Positions 51,998 through 61,624 of a stretch of DNA of 64,000 nt are shown here, piece by piece. A program made the position numbers and the translations under genes. Numbering within the stretch: position 1 is the first letter of the stretch; every line of letters starts with the position of its first letter. Source of the DNA: Olivibacter oleidegradans. Its GTDB lineage: Bacteria > Bacteroidota > Bacteroidia > Sphingobacteriales > Sphingobacteriaceae. The stretch spans positions 45,441-109,440 of the forward strand of contig NZ_JBHLWO010000008.1 in assembly GCF_042432805.1 (NCBI RefSeq), written 5' to 3'. The notes below the pieces were generated by a model. The model did no database searches. It saw only the letters and a list, made by a program, of their open reading frames with translations, and was not told where the DNA came from.

Positions 51998-52099
51998 AAG
52001 TAGCAAGACATAAGTACAAGGCAACAGGACATAGGTATCGGGTAGCAAGACGACTATATTATTCTATCACATATCCTGTTGTCTTATGTCTTGCTACTT
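51998..52099. repeat. Large hairpin made of degenerate low-complexity repeats
   Basis: AAGTAGCAAGACATAAG (51998-52014) and its exact complement (52083-52099) form a 17-base stem. Adjacent strings (GGCAACAGGACATAGG facing CATATCCTGTTGTCT) extend the pairing imperfectly. Its sequence family matches that at 38400-38495. It lies after the stop of the 86-residue gene and upstream of der, so it could end transcription. Confidence 0.6.
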
Positions 52100-52146
52100 A
52101 TGTCCTTTAATTGTGTCAAGGTAAGTAGTATAAGCTCTTAATAAAC

Positions 52147-52407
52147 TTAAAGGCGGTATCGTAGGCAGATTAGTCTGCCGATTGCATTCGCAAAGTCACT
52201 ATCTAAGCCAGCTCCTTTGAATACCCATGTGCGGCCCTCCCGCTCGATAACATAGGTGTTTTCATCCAGCAAAATTTCAATCTCATTAGTTGAGGCGGTG
52301 ATTTTCGTTGGTTTAATTACCCTAAAATAATAATCGAGGTGTTGGTAGGTAATTCTAAATAGTTGACCCTTATTATTTAATATATCTTCTGTGTGATTGC
52401 TTTCCAT
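52147..52407 (-). CDS. Small protein of unknown function (86 aa)
   Basis: The product MESNHTEDILNNKGQLFRIT continues with YQHLDYYFRVIKPTKITAST, then strands and a closing helix with basic residues (NAIGRLICLRYRL). There is no signal or membrane span. The alternation of strands suggests a small beta-sheet protein. I do not recognise it. It is a single gene with moderate coding quality, with the large repeat hairpin downstream. Confidence 0.55.
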   Translation of the reverse strand: MESNHTEDILNNKGQLFRITYQHLDYYFRVIKPTKITASTNEIEILLDENTYVIEREGRTWVFKGAGLDSDFANAIGRLICLRYRL

Positions 52408-52539
52408 AATCTATCCGTGTGGCTAAAATACGAATATTGGCGAATAAAAGAGCACAAGTTTTTGCAGTTTTTTTCGCACGGTTTTGGAACGTTTTTTCTC
52501 GCTTGAAGCTCATTTATTTAGCCTTTGACTTTTTTGAAC

Positions 52540-53382
52540 TTACTTTATTTTTTTGCCGAGCAAGAGGAGTGGTATGGTAGTTTTAAAAGCCAGTTTTTTC
52601 GTAATACTTTTGTGGAATAAATTCCTGAAGAACCCGTAGCTTTTTCTTACAGAAATAACCAGATCTATATCATGTTCATTTGCAAAGTGAATAATCGCTG
52701 AGGCCGTATCTTCGTGATCAATATAGTTATATGTCGGATTCAAATCATCCAGTAACTCGTGAAGCTTGTATTGCTCAGGTATAGTGTCGGCAATTGGTTC
52801 AGATGCGGTGGGTTGTATGTTAAGGATATGAAGCTTTAAGCTGAAGGTACTAACAAAATGACGGATATGTTCCAGGGGAAGTGTGTCTTCCGTGTGTTTC
52901 AAATCGCAAGCAAGAACGGCCTGTTTCGGCGGACTGAACGTGTGTGTGGCAGGTACGAGTAGTACGGGCGTGCTGATTTCTTTAGCTACAGTTAGGGCAT
53001 TACTCCCCATTAATACTTGTTCAAGATTACTTTTGCCTGTTGTGCCAATCACAATTAATTCTGTTTGATTTTCCGCAATCATTGTTTCAATGCCTGAAAC
53101 CAATGTCTGGTCATTTGCTTCCGATTTTATACTGATTGATTTTGGGGCAATTTTTTTGAGCGCTACCCGTAGTTCCTCCAGTGCAATTAATGATTTCTCA
53201 CGCTGTGTTTGAAGTTGCTGTCGGTTAGGAATTGGAATGTCTGTTGTTACATACAATTCATTATCGTATGAATGATAAATAATGAGGGTGTCAACAAGGA
53301 GACTTGCGCTTAGATGAGCAGCGTAACATGCTGCAGCATATGCTACTTTTGAAAAATCCGTTGCTATAATGATCGACTTCAT
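52540..53382 (-). CDS. Universal stress protein (UspA), tandem-domain
   Basis: From ATG 53382 it starts MKSIIIATDFSKVAYAAACY, the usual Usp opening (four further residues from 53394 are possible). The 280 residues hold two Usp domains. The first has the ATP-binding pattern IVIGTTGKSNLEQVLMGSNA then LTVAKEISTPVLLVP. The second is more divergent and ends ITKKLAFKTTIPLLLLGKKI. Tandem Usp proteins are common in Bacteroidota; the function is in stress response, exact role unknown. It is on the same strand as icd but separated from it by a terminator. Confidence 0.88.
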   Translation of the reverse strand: MKSIIIATDFSKVAYAAACYAAHLSASLLVDTLIIYHSYDNELYVTTDIPIPNRQQLQTQREKSLIALEELRVALKKIAPKSISIKSEANDQTLVSGIETMIAENQTELIVIGTTGKSNLEQVLMGSNALTVAKEISTPVLLVPATHTFSPPKQAVLACDLKHTEDTLPLEHIRHFVSTFSLKLHILNIQPTASEPIADTIPEQYKLHELLDDLNPTYNYIDHEDTASAIIHFANEHDIDLVISVRKSYGFFRNLFHKSITKKLAFKTTIPLLLLGKKIK

Positions 53383-53471
53383 AATACATAGCATTGGTAT
53401 ACTATAAAGTTACGGAAAAATCGCGGGGATCAACAGTATTTTTGAAAAATAGCAGAAACGAAAAGAACCCT

Positions 53472-53510
53472 AAATAAAAAAGGAGATGTTTTACACCTCC
53501 TTTTTTATTT
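53472..53510 (-). terminator. Terminator of icd
   Basis: A stem of AAAAAAGGAG and CTCCTTTTTT around a ten-base loop, flanked by A and T tracts on both sides, lies 12 bases beyond the icd stop. Confidence 0.9.
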
Positions 53511-53521
53511 GATCGCAAAGC

Positions 53522-55756
53522 TTAATGCGATACTAGGCTATCAATTATTTCGTTAAGTGTTGCACTCGGACGCATAGCTCTTGAGGCCAGCGTATCGTCA
53601 GGCGCATAATATCCTCCTATATCTACCTTTTTGCCCTGAGAAGCGTTTAGCTCTTCATTAATTTTGCCTTCATTACTAATTAGCTTTTCTGCCAAATCAG
53701 CAAACTGTGCTTTCAGCTCAGTGTCCTGATCCTGTGCAGCTAATGCTTCGGCCCAGTATAAAGCTAAATAGAAGTGGCTCCCCCGGTTATCAAGTTCGCC
53801 GGCCTTTCTAGATGGTGATTTTTGGTTATCTAAAAGTTTGCCGGTTGCTTGGTCTAAGGTATCTGCAAGCACAAGGGCTTTAGGGTTGTTATAATTTGTT
53901 CCTAGATGTTCTAGTGAAACAGCGAGTGCAAGGAATTCACCTAATGAATCCCATCGTAAATGGCCTTCGTCCAGGAATTGCTCAACATGTTTTGGAGCAG
54001 ATCCACCGGCCCCGGTTTCAAAGAGCCCGCCACCATTCATTAAGGGGACAATGGATAACATTTTTGCACTCGTTCCAAGCTCAAGGATTGGGAATAAATC
54101 CGTCAAATAATCGCGAAGCACATTGCCCGTTACAGAAATTGTATCTTGTCCTGCTTTAACTCGTTCTAATGTGAACTCAGTTGCTTTAACAGGTGATAAT
54201 ATGCGAATGTCTAAGCCTGTAGTATCGTATTCAGGTAAATAAGCATTTACTTTTTTGATAAGCTCGGCATCGTGTGGGCGCTCCGCGTCTAGCCAAAATA
54301 CAGCAGGTGTTTCAGAGGCGCGTGCACGTGTTACAGCAAGCTTTACCCAATCGCGAACAGGGGCATCCTTTACTTGGCACATTCTCCAAATGTCACCCGT
54401 TTCTACCTCATGGCTTAATAAGACGTTTCCTTTGGCGTCAATGACTTCAACTTTACCATCCCCGGTAATTTCGAAGGTCTTATCATGCGATCCATATTCT
54501 TCCGCTTTTTGTGCCATTAAACCAACATTGGGAACCGTACCCATAGTCGCCGGATCGAAAGCACCATTTTTCTTACAGAACTCGATGGTTGCATCATAAA
54601 CTCCTGCATAGCTACTGTCAGGAATAACCGCTTTGGTGTCTTGAAGCTTACCGTCAGCATTCCACATTTGCCCTGAATTTCTGATCATGGCAGGCATGGA
54701 TGCATCAACAATTACATCGCTCGGAACATGAAGATTGGTTATTCCCTTGTCTGAATTGACCATAGCAAGGGCGGGACCATTAGACAATACGTTCTGTATC
54801 GCGTTGTTTATTGCTTCTTTTTTGTCGCCGGGAAGTTTATCTATAGCGCTTAATACATCCCCTAAACCACTGTTTGGATTGGCTCCAACAGCTTTAAGAT
54901 CTTCACCGTATTGCGCGAAAACATCCTTAAAAAAGCTTTTTACCGCATGTCCGAAAATAATCGGATCGGAAACTTTCATCATCGTTGCCTTCATGTGTAG
55001 CGAGAATAAAACTCCCGTTGCTTTAGCGTCAGCGATTTGGGCATCCAAAAAAGCCAAGAGTGCTTTCTTGCTCATAACGGTAGCGTCGATAATCTCGCCT
55101 GCCAATAAATGCGTTTTCTCTTTCAGTACGGTTTGATTCCCTTGTTTGTCCGTGAAAATTATTTTCACGTCCGTTTCTTCGTTAATTGTTAACGATTTCT
55201 CATTATGACGGAAATCACCGCTACTCATGGTTGCGACGTGCGACTTTGAAGCGGCACTCCAGGCTCCCATGCTATGAGGATGCTTTTTTGCGTAGTTTTT
55301 TACTGCCTTTGGTGCACGGCGGTCTGAATTTCCTTCCCGTAATACCGGATTCACCGCACTTCCTTTTACTTTGTCGTATTTCGCTTTAATATCCTTTTCT
55401 TGGTCGTTTTTGGGTTCTTCGGGATAATCAGGTAATTTATAGCCTTTTGCTTGCAACTCTTTGATAGCTGCTTTTAATTGAGGAACAGAGGCGCTAATAT
55501 TAGGAAGCTTAATGATATTGGCTTCCGGTTGAGTTGCTAATTCGCCTAATTCGGTTAATGCGTCAGAGACTTTCTGCTCTTCAGTAAGAAATTCCGGAAG
55601 GACGGCGAGGATTCTGCCGGCCAAAGAAATATCTCTGGTTTCTACATCAATGCCGGATGATGCTGTAAAAGCTTTAACAATTGGAAGTAGAGAGTAAGTT
55701 GCTAAAGCAGGAGCTTCATCGGTTTTGGTGTAGATAATCTTGGATGTATTTGACAT
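53522..55756 (-). CDS. icd: NADP-dependent isocitrate dehydrogenase, monomeric type
   Basis: This is a citric acid cycle enzyme making 2-oxoglutarate and NADPH. Its 744 residues are the length of the monomeric IDH-II class, and it opens typically with KIIYTKTDEAPALATYSLLP. Substrate and cofactor regions are LREGNSDRRAPKAVKNYAKK, SLHMKATMMKVSDPIIFGHA, WRMCQVKDAPVRDWVKLAVT, VFWLDAERPHDAELIKKV and GTSAKMLSIVPLMNGGGLFE. It is not related in fold detail to the dimeric enzyme. It is a single gene with its own terminator. Confidence 0.96.
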   Translation of the reverse strand: MSNTSKIIYTKTDEAPALATYSLLPIVKAFTASSGIDVETRDISLAGRILAVLPEFLTEEQKVSDALTELGELATQPEANIIKLPNISASVPQLKAAIKELQAKGYKLPDYPEEPKNDQEKDIKAKYDKVKGSAVNPVLREGNSDRRAPKAVKNYAKKHPHSMGAWSAASKSHVATMSSGDFRHNEKSLTINEETDVKIIFTDKQGNQTVLKEKTHLLAGEIIDATVMSKKALLAFLDAQIADAKATGVLFSLHMKATMMKVSDPIIFGHAVKSFFKDVFAQYGEDLKAVGANPNSGLGDVLSAIDKLPGDKKEAINNAIQNVLSNGPALAMVNSDKGITNLHVPSDVIVDASMPAMIRNSGQMWNADGKLQDTKAVIPDSSYAGVYDATIEFCKKNGAFDPATMGTVPNVGLMAQKAEEYGSHDKTFEITGDGKVEVIDAKGNVLLSHEVETGDIWRMCQVKDAPVRDWVKLAVTRARASETPAVFWLDAERPHDAELIKKVNAYLPEYDTTGLDIRILSPVKATEFTLERVKAGQDTISVTGNVLRDYLTDLFPILELGTSAKMLSIVPLMNGGGLFETGAGGSAPKHVEQFLDEGHLRWDSLGEFLALAVSLEHLGTNYNNPKALVLADTLDQATGKLLDNQKSPSRKAGELDNRGSHFYLALYWAEALAAQDQDTELKAQFADLAEKLISNEGKINEELNASQGKKVDIGGYYAPDDTLASRAMRPSATLNEIIDSLVSH

Positions 55757-55917
55757 AATATACTTAAATTTTTACTTTTTGAAACTAAAGCTTGCTCGTG
55801 TTACACTTACACGTATGCGGAGCACAAACTTATGTAAATTGCTTTTATTATGCAATTTAAAAGATGAATGTAGGTAGGGATTTAATAACGGAGAATAAGG
55901 GAAGCCAAAAATAAAAA

Positions 55918-55941
55918 AGCCGACCAAAATTTTGATCGGCT
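55918..55941 (-). terminator. Terminator of the initiator tRNA gene
   Basis: On the minus strand AGCCGATCAAAA pairs with TTTTGGTCGGCT (one G-U), followed at once by TTTTTTAT, five bases after the end of the tRNA. Confidence 0.88.
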
Positions 55942-55945
55942 GTAG

Positions 55946-56018
<73 letters not shown>

Positions 56019-56133
56019 GTATATTTTATTTTAAAATTGCTTTCCTACTGCTGAAAAACAATATTTGTTTTCGTTTGATTGGAGTGCAAAGATATATTTT
56101 GTTTCTTTGCTGTGCAAATAAAATTTAAAAAAA

Positions 56134-57012
56134 ATGTCACACAAAGCTGGATTTGTAAGTATAGTAGGGAAGCCAAACGCTGGTAAGTCAACCTTAATGA
56201 ACTCATTAGTAGGCGAGAAGATGTCCATTGTTACACCTAAAGCACAAACAACGAGGCATCGTATTTTGGGTATTGTAAATGAGGAAGATTACCAAATTGT
56301 GTTTTCAGATACACCCGGTGTTATCAAGCCTGCCTACAGTTTACAAGAATCCATGATGAATTTTGTTCACGGATCGTTAGTGGATGCTGATATTATTCTT
56401 TTTGTTACTGATATTAACGAAAAGTATGACGAAACAGATGTGATAGAAAAACTACAAAAAACAGATTCGCCGGTGGTTGTCTTAGTAAATAAGATCGATA
56501 AATCAAATGAAGACGATGTAAAGGCGAAGATAAACTACTGGCAAGAGACACTAAATCCGACCGCCATATTCGCCATTTCTGCTCTTTTAGGACATAATAT
56601 TCAGGCTGTTTTCCAGTTTGTGCTGGAGCATTTACCGGTTCACCCCCCTTTTTATGAAAAAGACGAACTCACTGATAAATCGGAGCGTTTTTTTGTGTCT
56701 GAAATGGTTCGGGAAAAAATTTTTAAATTGTATGAAAAGGAGATTCCTTATAGTACAGAGGTAATTGTCACATCATTTAAGGAGGAGGAACAATTGGTCA
56801 GAATTAGTGCAGAAATCATTGTTGAGCGTGATTCACAAAAAAATATCATTATCGGTACGGGGGGGAGTATGATCAAGAAAGTGGGCACCTATGCACGACA
56901 AGACATTGAAGAGTTCTTGCAGAAAAAGGTTTTTTTAGAGCTTTTTGTAAAGGTAATTTCAGACTGGCGAAGCAAGAAGAATTACCTTAAGCGCTTTGGC
57001 TATGAGCAATAG
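56134..57012 (+). CDS. era: GTPase Era
   Basis: This GTPase binds 16S rRNA in small-subunit maturation. The 292 residues begin MSHKAGFVSIVGKPNAGKST (G1), with DTPG (G3, FSDTPGVIKP) and NKID (G4). The C-terminal KH domain has IPYSTEVIVTSFKEEEQLVR, the GxxG-type IIIGTGGSMIKKVGTYARQD and the ending KVISDWRSKKNYLKRFGYEQ. The length is normal. It ends before a shared terminator with the convergent MFS gene. Confidence 0.96.
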   Translation: MSHKAGFVSIVGKPNAGKSTLMNSLVGEKMSIVTPKAQTTRHRILGIVNEEDYQIVFSDTPGVIKPAYSLQESMMNFVHGSLVDADIILFVTDINEKYDETDVIEKLQKTDSPVVVLVNKIDKSNEDDVKAKINYWQETLNPTAIFAISALLGHNIQAVFQFVLEHLPVHPPFYEKDELTDKSERFFVSEMVREKIFKLYEKEIPYSTEVIVTSFKEEEQLVRISAEIIVERDSQKNIIIGTGGSMIKKVGTYARQDIEEFLQKKVFLELFVKVISDWRSKKNYLKRFGYEQ

Positions 57013-57037
57013 AGGGTGACAAGTTGCGTTGAATAGA

Positions 57038-57073
57038 CCATCGATTCCATTATTACAATTAGGGAATCGATGG
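57038..57073. terminator. Shared terminator of era and the MFS gene
   Basis: CCATCGATTCC and GGAATCGATGG form a perfect 11-base stem around a 14-base loop in the gap between the two convergent genes. It lacks long T tracts. Confidence 0.65.
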
Positions 57074-57079
57074 GTTAAG

Positions 57080-58288
57080 CTACCCTTTCCTCAAACTCTT
57101 GAAAACGAGTAGCAGGCTAGCGAACATTAATAAGGCCGCGAAAGAAAAAGGTGCTCCCGGAAAATATATCGGTGCATTAGCGCCTGCAAATCTGGCGAAT
57201 AAAAAGGTCATAATCGGTGGTCCGATAATAGCGCCCATACTCATTAAACTCGTTAAGCCGCCTTGTAATTCACCTTGCTCATTATCCGGTATCTGGTTGG
57301 ATAAGAAACCTTGAAGCGCAGGATTGGCAATCGCGCCTAAGGCATAAGGGATAAGGAAGGCGTACATCATCCAACTTTGGCTAGCAAAAGCAAATAACGT
57401 TAAGCTAATCGTATAGAGCATTATGCCAATAACTATGGCACGTTTTTCTCCCAGTTTAGGTAACAAAATACGAGTTAAACCTGCTTGAACAACGGCAAAA
57501 GCCACCCCCATAAAACCAAGAGAATAACCAATTTCCTGTTCGTTCCATTTGAATTTTTCGATCGTAAAAAACGACCATATACTTTCCATGGAGTGGCCTG
57601 CAATGTTGATTAGCAGCAAACTAAGTATGAGTCCGGCAACTGCGGGAAATTTACTTAGATGTTTGAAGGAACCGATTGGGTTAGCACGAGACCAATCGAA
57701 TGGACGTTGATTTTCTTTTTTTAAAGACTCAGGCAAAACAAAGAAGCCGTACAATAAATTTAGAAAACTAAGCAGCCCTGCTACAAGAAAGGGGGCATGT
57801 GTACCATATTTTCCTAGTAGTCCTCCTATAACGGGTCCGATAATAAAGCCAACACCAAAAGCTGCACTGATTAAACCAAAGTTTTGTGCGCGTTTTTCAG
57901 GACTGCTGATATCGGCAATATAGGCAGAAGCGACGGTATAGCTGGCGCCCATAGCGCCAGCTATAATGCGGCCTAAAAATAACCACCAGATAGTAGGAGC
58001 GAAGGCCATCAAAAGACAATCCATCCCGAATCCAAAGAGCGATAAAAGAAGGATAGGACGTCTGCCATACCGATCACTTAAGTTGCCCATGATAGGAGCA
58101 CATATAAATTGCATCATCGCATAGGCAAAGGTGAGCCAACCGCCGTATTCAGCTGCTATGCTTATGTCGGCGTGAATCAGGTTGGAGATCAGTTTCGGTA
58201 AAACAGGGTAAATTAGGCCAATTCCGGTGATGTCAATAAGCACCGTAATAAAAATAAACGCAAAAGCTGCGCGAGATGTAGATTTCAT
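57080..58288 (-). CDS. MFS transporter of the TetA/TCR multidrug type
   Basis: This 402-residue inner-membrane protein has twelve predicted spans. Motif A GNLSDRYGRRPIL lies between helices 2 and 3 (68-80). Motif C-like FGVGFIIGPVIGGLLG lies in helix 5, the antiporter signature of drug exporters. The opening AFIFITVLIDITGIGLIYPV and ASYTVASAYIADISSPEKRA closely follow TetA-type proteins. It probably exports small drugs with proton antiport; actual resistance cannot be told from sequence. It is a single gene convergent with era. Confidence 0.9.
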   Translation of the reverse strand: MKSTSRAAFAFIFITVLIDITGIGLIYPVLPKLISNLIHADISIAAEYGGWLTFAYAMMQFICAPIMGNLSDRYGRRPILLLSLFGFGMDCLLMAFAPTIWWLFLGRIIAGAMGASYTVASAYIADISSPEKRAQNFGLISAAFGVGFIIGPVIGGLLGKYGTHAPFLVAGLLSFLNLLYGFFVLPESLKKENQRPFDWSRANPIGSFKHLSKFPAVAGLILSLLLINIAGHSMESIWSFFTIEKFKWNEQEIGYSLGFMGVAFAVVQAGLTRILLPKLGEKRAIVIGIMLYTISLTLFAFASQSWMMYAFLIPYALGAIANPALQGFLSNQIPDNEQGELQGGLTSLMSMGAIIGPPIMTFLFARFAGANAPIYFPGAPFSFAALLMFASLLLVFKSLRKG

Positions 58289-58545
58289 TTAATATAGTAA
58301 GTTATAGCAGATATGCGTTTCTCTTTTCTAGTAAACGCTAAACGTAATAAGTGAATAGATAGGGTAAAACATTTGTTCCTATCCGTACAAACTCATACCA
58401 AAGTTTGTTTATCGAAGGGGAGTTGCTATCATAATGATGCAAAAATAGCTAAAGATTTGTAGTGGCAAAAATAATTGACAAATTTCTTCCACTACAATAC
58501 TTTATATAAAGGTTGTATAACACGAGAATCGTGCTTTGAGCGCAA
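58289..58545. other. Spacer upstream of the MFS gene
   Basis: AT-rich; it should hold the MFS promoter. I see no repeat, reading frame or consensus promoter to support. Confidence 0.4.
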
Positions 58546-58580
58546 ATACTACCTCCGAGGTGCCGCCGGGGAGGTAGTAT
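58546..58580 (-). terminator. Terminator of the DinB-family gene
   Basis: ATACTACCTCC and GGAGGTAGTAT form a perfect 11-base stem with a GC-rich 13-base loop, eight bases beyond the stop at 58589. Confidence 0.75.
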
Positions 58581-58588
58581 ACTTAAAA

Positions 58589-59086
58589 TTAAAATTTTGC
58601 TTCGTCTGCGCTAGGGCCGTAGCTGCCCGGAATGGGAATATTCAGTAGCCTTAAGTAAACTCCAAGCTGTGCACGATGATGGGAAGTTTGACTGAATGCA
58701 AGCCGTATCATGCCATATTTAGTACCATCCCATAATATATTCTCTGCCTGACGTAAAACCCATCTTTTTTCAAGATCCTCCAAACGAACCTTATTAAGTG
58801 CCTCGTTGCCTTGTTGAAGGGATGCTTCAAACATGGATAGTAATTCTTCATTGTTAGCGCAGGATTTAGGACTATATCCGCTGACAGCGAAATCCAATTC
58901 GTCGGTGTCGACAGCCAAAGCAATCCAAGACGGTAATTCAGCAATGTGAACCGCAAGATGTTGCATTTTCATACTTTTTTCGTGCGGGGCCCAGTCGTAT
59001 TTGTCTTCGGGGATAAGTTTCAGAAACTTCCTAGTGGTTTCCGCCTCACCTATCAATTCATGTTTTAATGCTTTTATCAAGTCCAT
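58589..59086 (-). CDS. DinB family protein
   Basis: Of 165 residues, it has the four-helix DinB/YfiT-like fold: MDLIKALKHELIGEAETTRK at the start, HLAVHIAELP (His47) after the second segment, and SQTSHHRAQLGVYLRLLNIP near the end (His136, His137), which together form the usual metal-binding triad. The family includes thiol-transferases such as those using bacillithiol, but most members are of unknown function. It is a single gene. Confidence 0.85.
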   Translation of the reverse strand: MDLIKALKHELIGEAETTRKFLKLIPEDKYDWAPHEKSMKMQHLAVHIAELPSWIALAVDTDELDFAVSGYSPKSCANNEELLSMFEASLQQGNEALNKVRLEDLEKRWVLRQAENILWDGTKYGMIRLAFSQTSHHRAQLGVYLRLLNIPIPGSYGPSADEAKF

Positions 59087-59157
59087 AATATTCTGTTTTT
59101 TGAAACAAAGAAAGGATGTATATTGACAACCCTATGTCAGTATACTTAAATCATTTG

Positions 59158-60804
59158 TTATTTATTTTCAGTAAGCAGCATTTTGGCTAAACGGTCGTCC
59201 CGGTCGTAAATGTCTTTTCTAAAGTTAATCTTTCCCTCTCGATCAATGAACGCAGTAAAGTAAGCAATAAAGACCGGAACCGTTTTCTTTAAGGTTACGT
59301 ATTTTTCTTTTCCTGCATGCATGGCTTTATAGATGGATTCCTTATTCCAGGTTGAATCACTTCTTAGAAGGAAATTGGCTAATTTCTCCGGCTCGCTTAC
59401 TCGGATGCAACCATGGCTAAAGGCTCTGCTGGACTCGTTGTACAAAGATTTTGCAGGACTGTCGTGCAGATAAATATTATAACTATTCGGGAATAGAAAT
59501 TTTACCAAACCTAGCGAGTTTTTGGGGCCGGGCTTTTGCCTGACATTAGGTAATCCACCGCTTTTTCCTGTGATTTCCATATTATGTTTAGCAATATAGT
59601 TACGATCTCTCCGCATGCCGGGGAGTATTTCGTTCTTTACGATACTGGGTGGCACATTCCAGTAGGGGCTGAAAACAACATATTTTACGTCACCGTGAAA
59701 GATAACGGTTTTATGCATGGCTTTGCCCACCACTACGTTACAGCTCCAGAGCAAACTATCTGCATGATAGACGTGCAATTTGAATTCGGGAATATTGACG
59801 GCCAAATAATCGGTTTTTAGACTTACCGGTAGCCATCGACTGCGCTCCATATTCACGGCTATCTGCTTTAAGCGCGCTGCCGGAAGTACATTAAGCTCAT
59901 TAATGGTACCGCTTCCAATTGCACCATCAGGACGTAATCCATGTCGGGATTGAAAAGATCTCACACCGGAAAATAGTGTACTATCGTATAAATTGGTGAG
60001 CGTATCTCCTTGATAATCGCCTAAAAGAAATAATCGTGTCTTTATCTGTCTAAGGACGGTGGATGAATCTCCGATTTTGTAACTTTTCTTGTCTGCGATA
60101 ACAGGATTCCATTTGTGTTTGGCCGCTAATTCCCTATATTTCTTCAGGTATCCTCGTAGTTGTTCGTACTGCCGGTATACAGGCTCGATAGAGGCGCCTG
60201 TTTCATTAACAGGATGTTTTAGGAGACTATCCAAATAGTCGGAATAAGATACTCTTTTCTTAGGAACAAACCAATCGTTCGCTTTCACATTGGCGTCATC
60301 CATGCCCTGCCAAGCGACATCGGCAAAGAGGAAGTACTGCGATGTGAGCATGAATTCCAGTTCCTCATTGGTTATTTTAGTTCCTTTATGCTGACTGTAT
60401 GCGTCTATCAACGAATCCAAATGTTTACTATATGGAAGTTCCCCATCAATCCCTTCGTCTTTTAGATTAAGCATCCTGTCAGTTAAATTTCCTGCTTGTT
60501 CAATGAGCCCTTTATCATCGAACCAAGCGAAATGATAGTTCCTGTTCCGGTAAAACTTCCTTACCTTTTCTTGGTAGGGACCTAGATTTTTATACGCATT
60601 AAAGAATGTATCTAATCGTGCGCTATCAAAACTTAGTTCAGTTTGCTCGCTGAAATTTCCCGGTATGGTTTTATTCCACTCTTTTAAAGCTTTTTTATGC
60701 AATGAATCAATGGGATTTTTTTTCTTTTGCTCGGTGCCTTGATTACATCCAGACCACAAAGCGGATAACATGAATAAGTAGAGTAGCGTTTTTTGAAGGT
60801 TCAT
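59158..60804 (-). CDS. L,D-transpeptidase (YcbB/LdtD type) lipoprotein
   Basis: This periplasmic enzyme makes 3-3 crosslinks in peptidoglycan or acts in its remodelling. Of 548 residues, the signal MNLQKTLLYLFMLSALWSGC carries a lipobox with Cys20. An N-terminal scaffold domain (LDTFFNAYKNLGPYQEKVRK) is followed by a peptidoglycan-binding domain (SGVRSFQSRHGLRPDGAIGS, about 290) and a YkuD catalytic domain with FSHGCIRVSEPEKLA (His464, Cys466). Order and length fit the YcbB branch common in Gram-negatives. Confidence 0.92.
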   Translation of the reverse strand: MNLQKTLLYLFMLSALWSGCNQGTEQKKKNPIDSLHKKALKEWNKTIPGNFSEQTELSFDSARLDTFFNAYKNLGPYQEKVRKFYRNRNYHFAWFDDKGLIEQAGNLTDRMLNLKDEGIDGELPYSKHLDSLIDAYSQHKGTKITNEELEFMLTSQYFLFADVAWQGMDDANVKANDWFVPKKRVSYSDYLDSLLKHPVNETGASIEPVYRQYEQLRGYLKKYRELAAKHKWNPVIADKKSYKIGDSSTVLRQIKTRLFLLGDYQGDTLTNLYDSTLFSGVRSFQSRHGLRPDGAIGSGTINELNVLPAARLKQIAVNMERSRWLPVSLKTDYLAVNIPEFKLHVYHADSLLWSCNVVVGKAMHKTVIFHGDVKYVVFSPYWNVPPSIVKNEILPGMRRDRNYIAKHNMEITGKSGGLPNVRQKPGPKNSLGLVKFLFPNSYNIYLHDSPAKSLYNESSRAFSHGCIRVSEPEKLANFLLRSDSTWNKESIYKAMHAGKEKYVTLKKTVPVFIAYFTAFIDREGKINFRKDIYDRDDRLAKMLLTENK

Positions 60805-60966
60805 ATATTGCTTATTTAGGATTAAAAACTGATTTCTATCATGCGGTTTTCTCCTGTAAAGTCATAAATCTCATCGAAGATATCTAAAAAAATATTTCTT
60901 ATAAAGTAAAGAAATATTTCAAACATAATAGGGGGCCAAATTGTTGGAGGAGAGGTTCTGATTACC

Positions 60967-61455
60967 ATGATCGAAATAAAGCAAACATCAGGTATATACA
61001 CGTTGCTAAATAAGCAGATTCTTCCTCTATCGATCGACGAAGCTTGGTCTTTTTTTTCTGCGCCGAAAAATTTAACTAAGCTTACCCCTACAACGATGAA
61101 TTTTGAAATCACCAATGGAGAGTACGACGAGATTTATGCAGGACAGATCATCACATATATGGTTTCGGTTCTGCCCGGAATGAGAACGAAATGGGTGACT
61201 GAAATCACGCATGTTTTAGCAAAAACTTACTTTGTAGACGAACAACGATTCGGACCTTATGCGTTATGGCATCATGAACACCACTTTAAAGAGACGGACA
61301 AAGGTACCCTGATTCATGATAAAGTAGTGTATAAGCTTCCGTTAGGGACAGTGGGCCGGTTTGTAGCAGGAAGGTTTATAGAAAGTAAATTGCGCACGAT
61401 CTTTGGCTATCGCGAAGCTTTTTTGCATCGCAATTTTGTGCAGCTTAATGCTTGA
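60967..61455 (+). CDS. SRPBCC superfamily (START-like) ligand-binding protein
   Basis: Of 162 residues, the pattern LLNKQILPLSIDEAWSFFSA then PKNLTKLTPTTM is typical of SRPBCC/polyketide cyclase-like proteins of the YndB/Bet v 1 fold. The central GMRTKWVTEITHV and the C-terminal helix (VGRFVAGRFIESKLRTIFGY) complete it. The ligand is unknown. It is divergent from the L,D-transpeptidase gene. Confidence 0.85.
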   Translation: MIEIKQTSGIYTLLNKQILPLSIDEAWSFFSAPKNLTKLTPTTMNFEITNGEYDEIYAGQIITYMVSVLPGMRTKWVTEITHVLAKTYFVDEQRFGPYALWHHEHHFKETDKGTLIHDKVVYKLPLGTVGRFVAGRFIESKLRTIFGYREAFLHRNFVQLNA

Positions 61456-61624
61456 TAAGTATTAAATGGTTTACACGGTCACATGGTGATGGTTTGGCTG
61501 CTACTTTCCAATCGACTTTAAGTATTGCATTTGCTGAAAAGCGATTAAAAATTAAAGTTTTTTAAACAAAATAGTTTGGATAAGCGTAACCTAATATACA
61601 TTTATTATATTAAAAACATGTATT

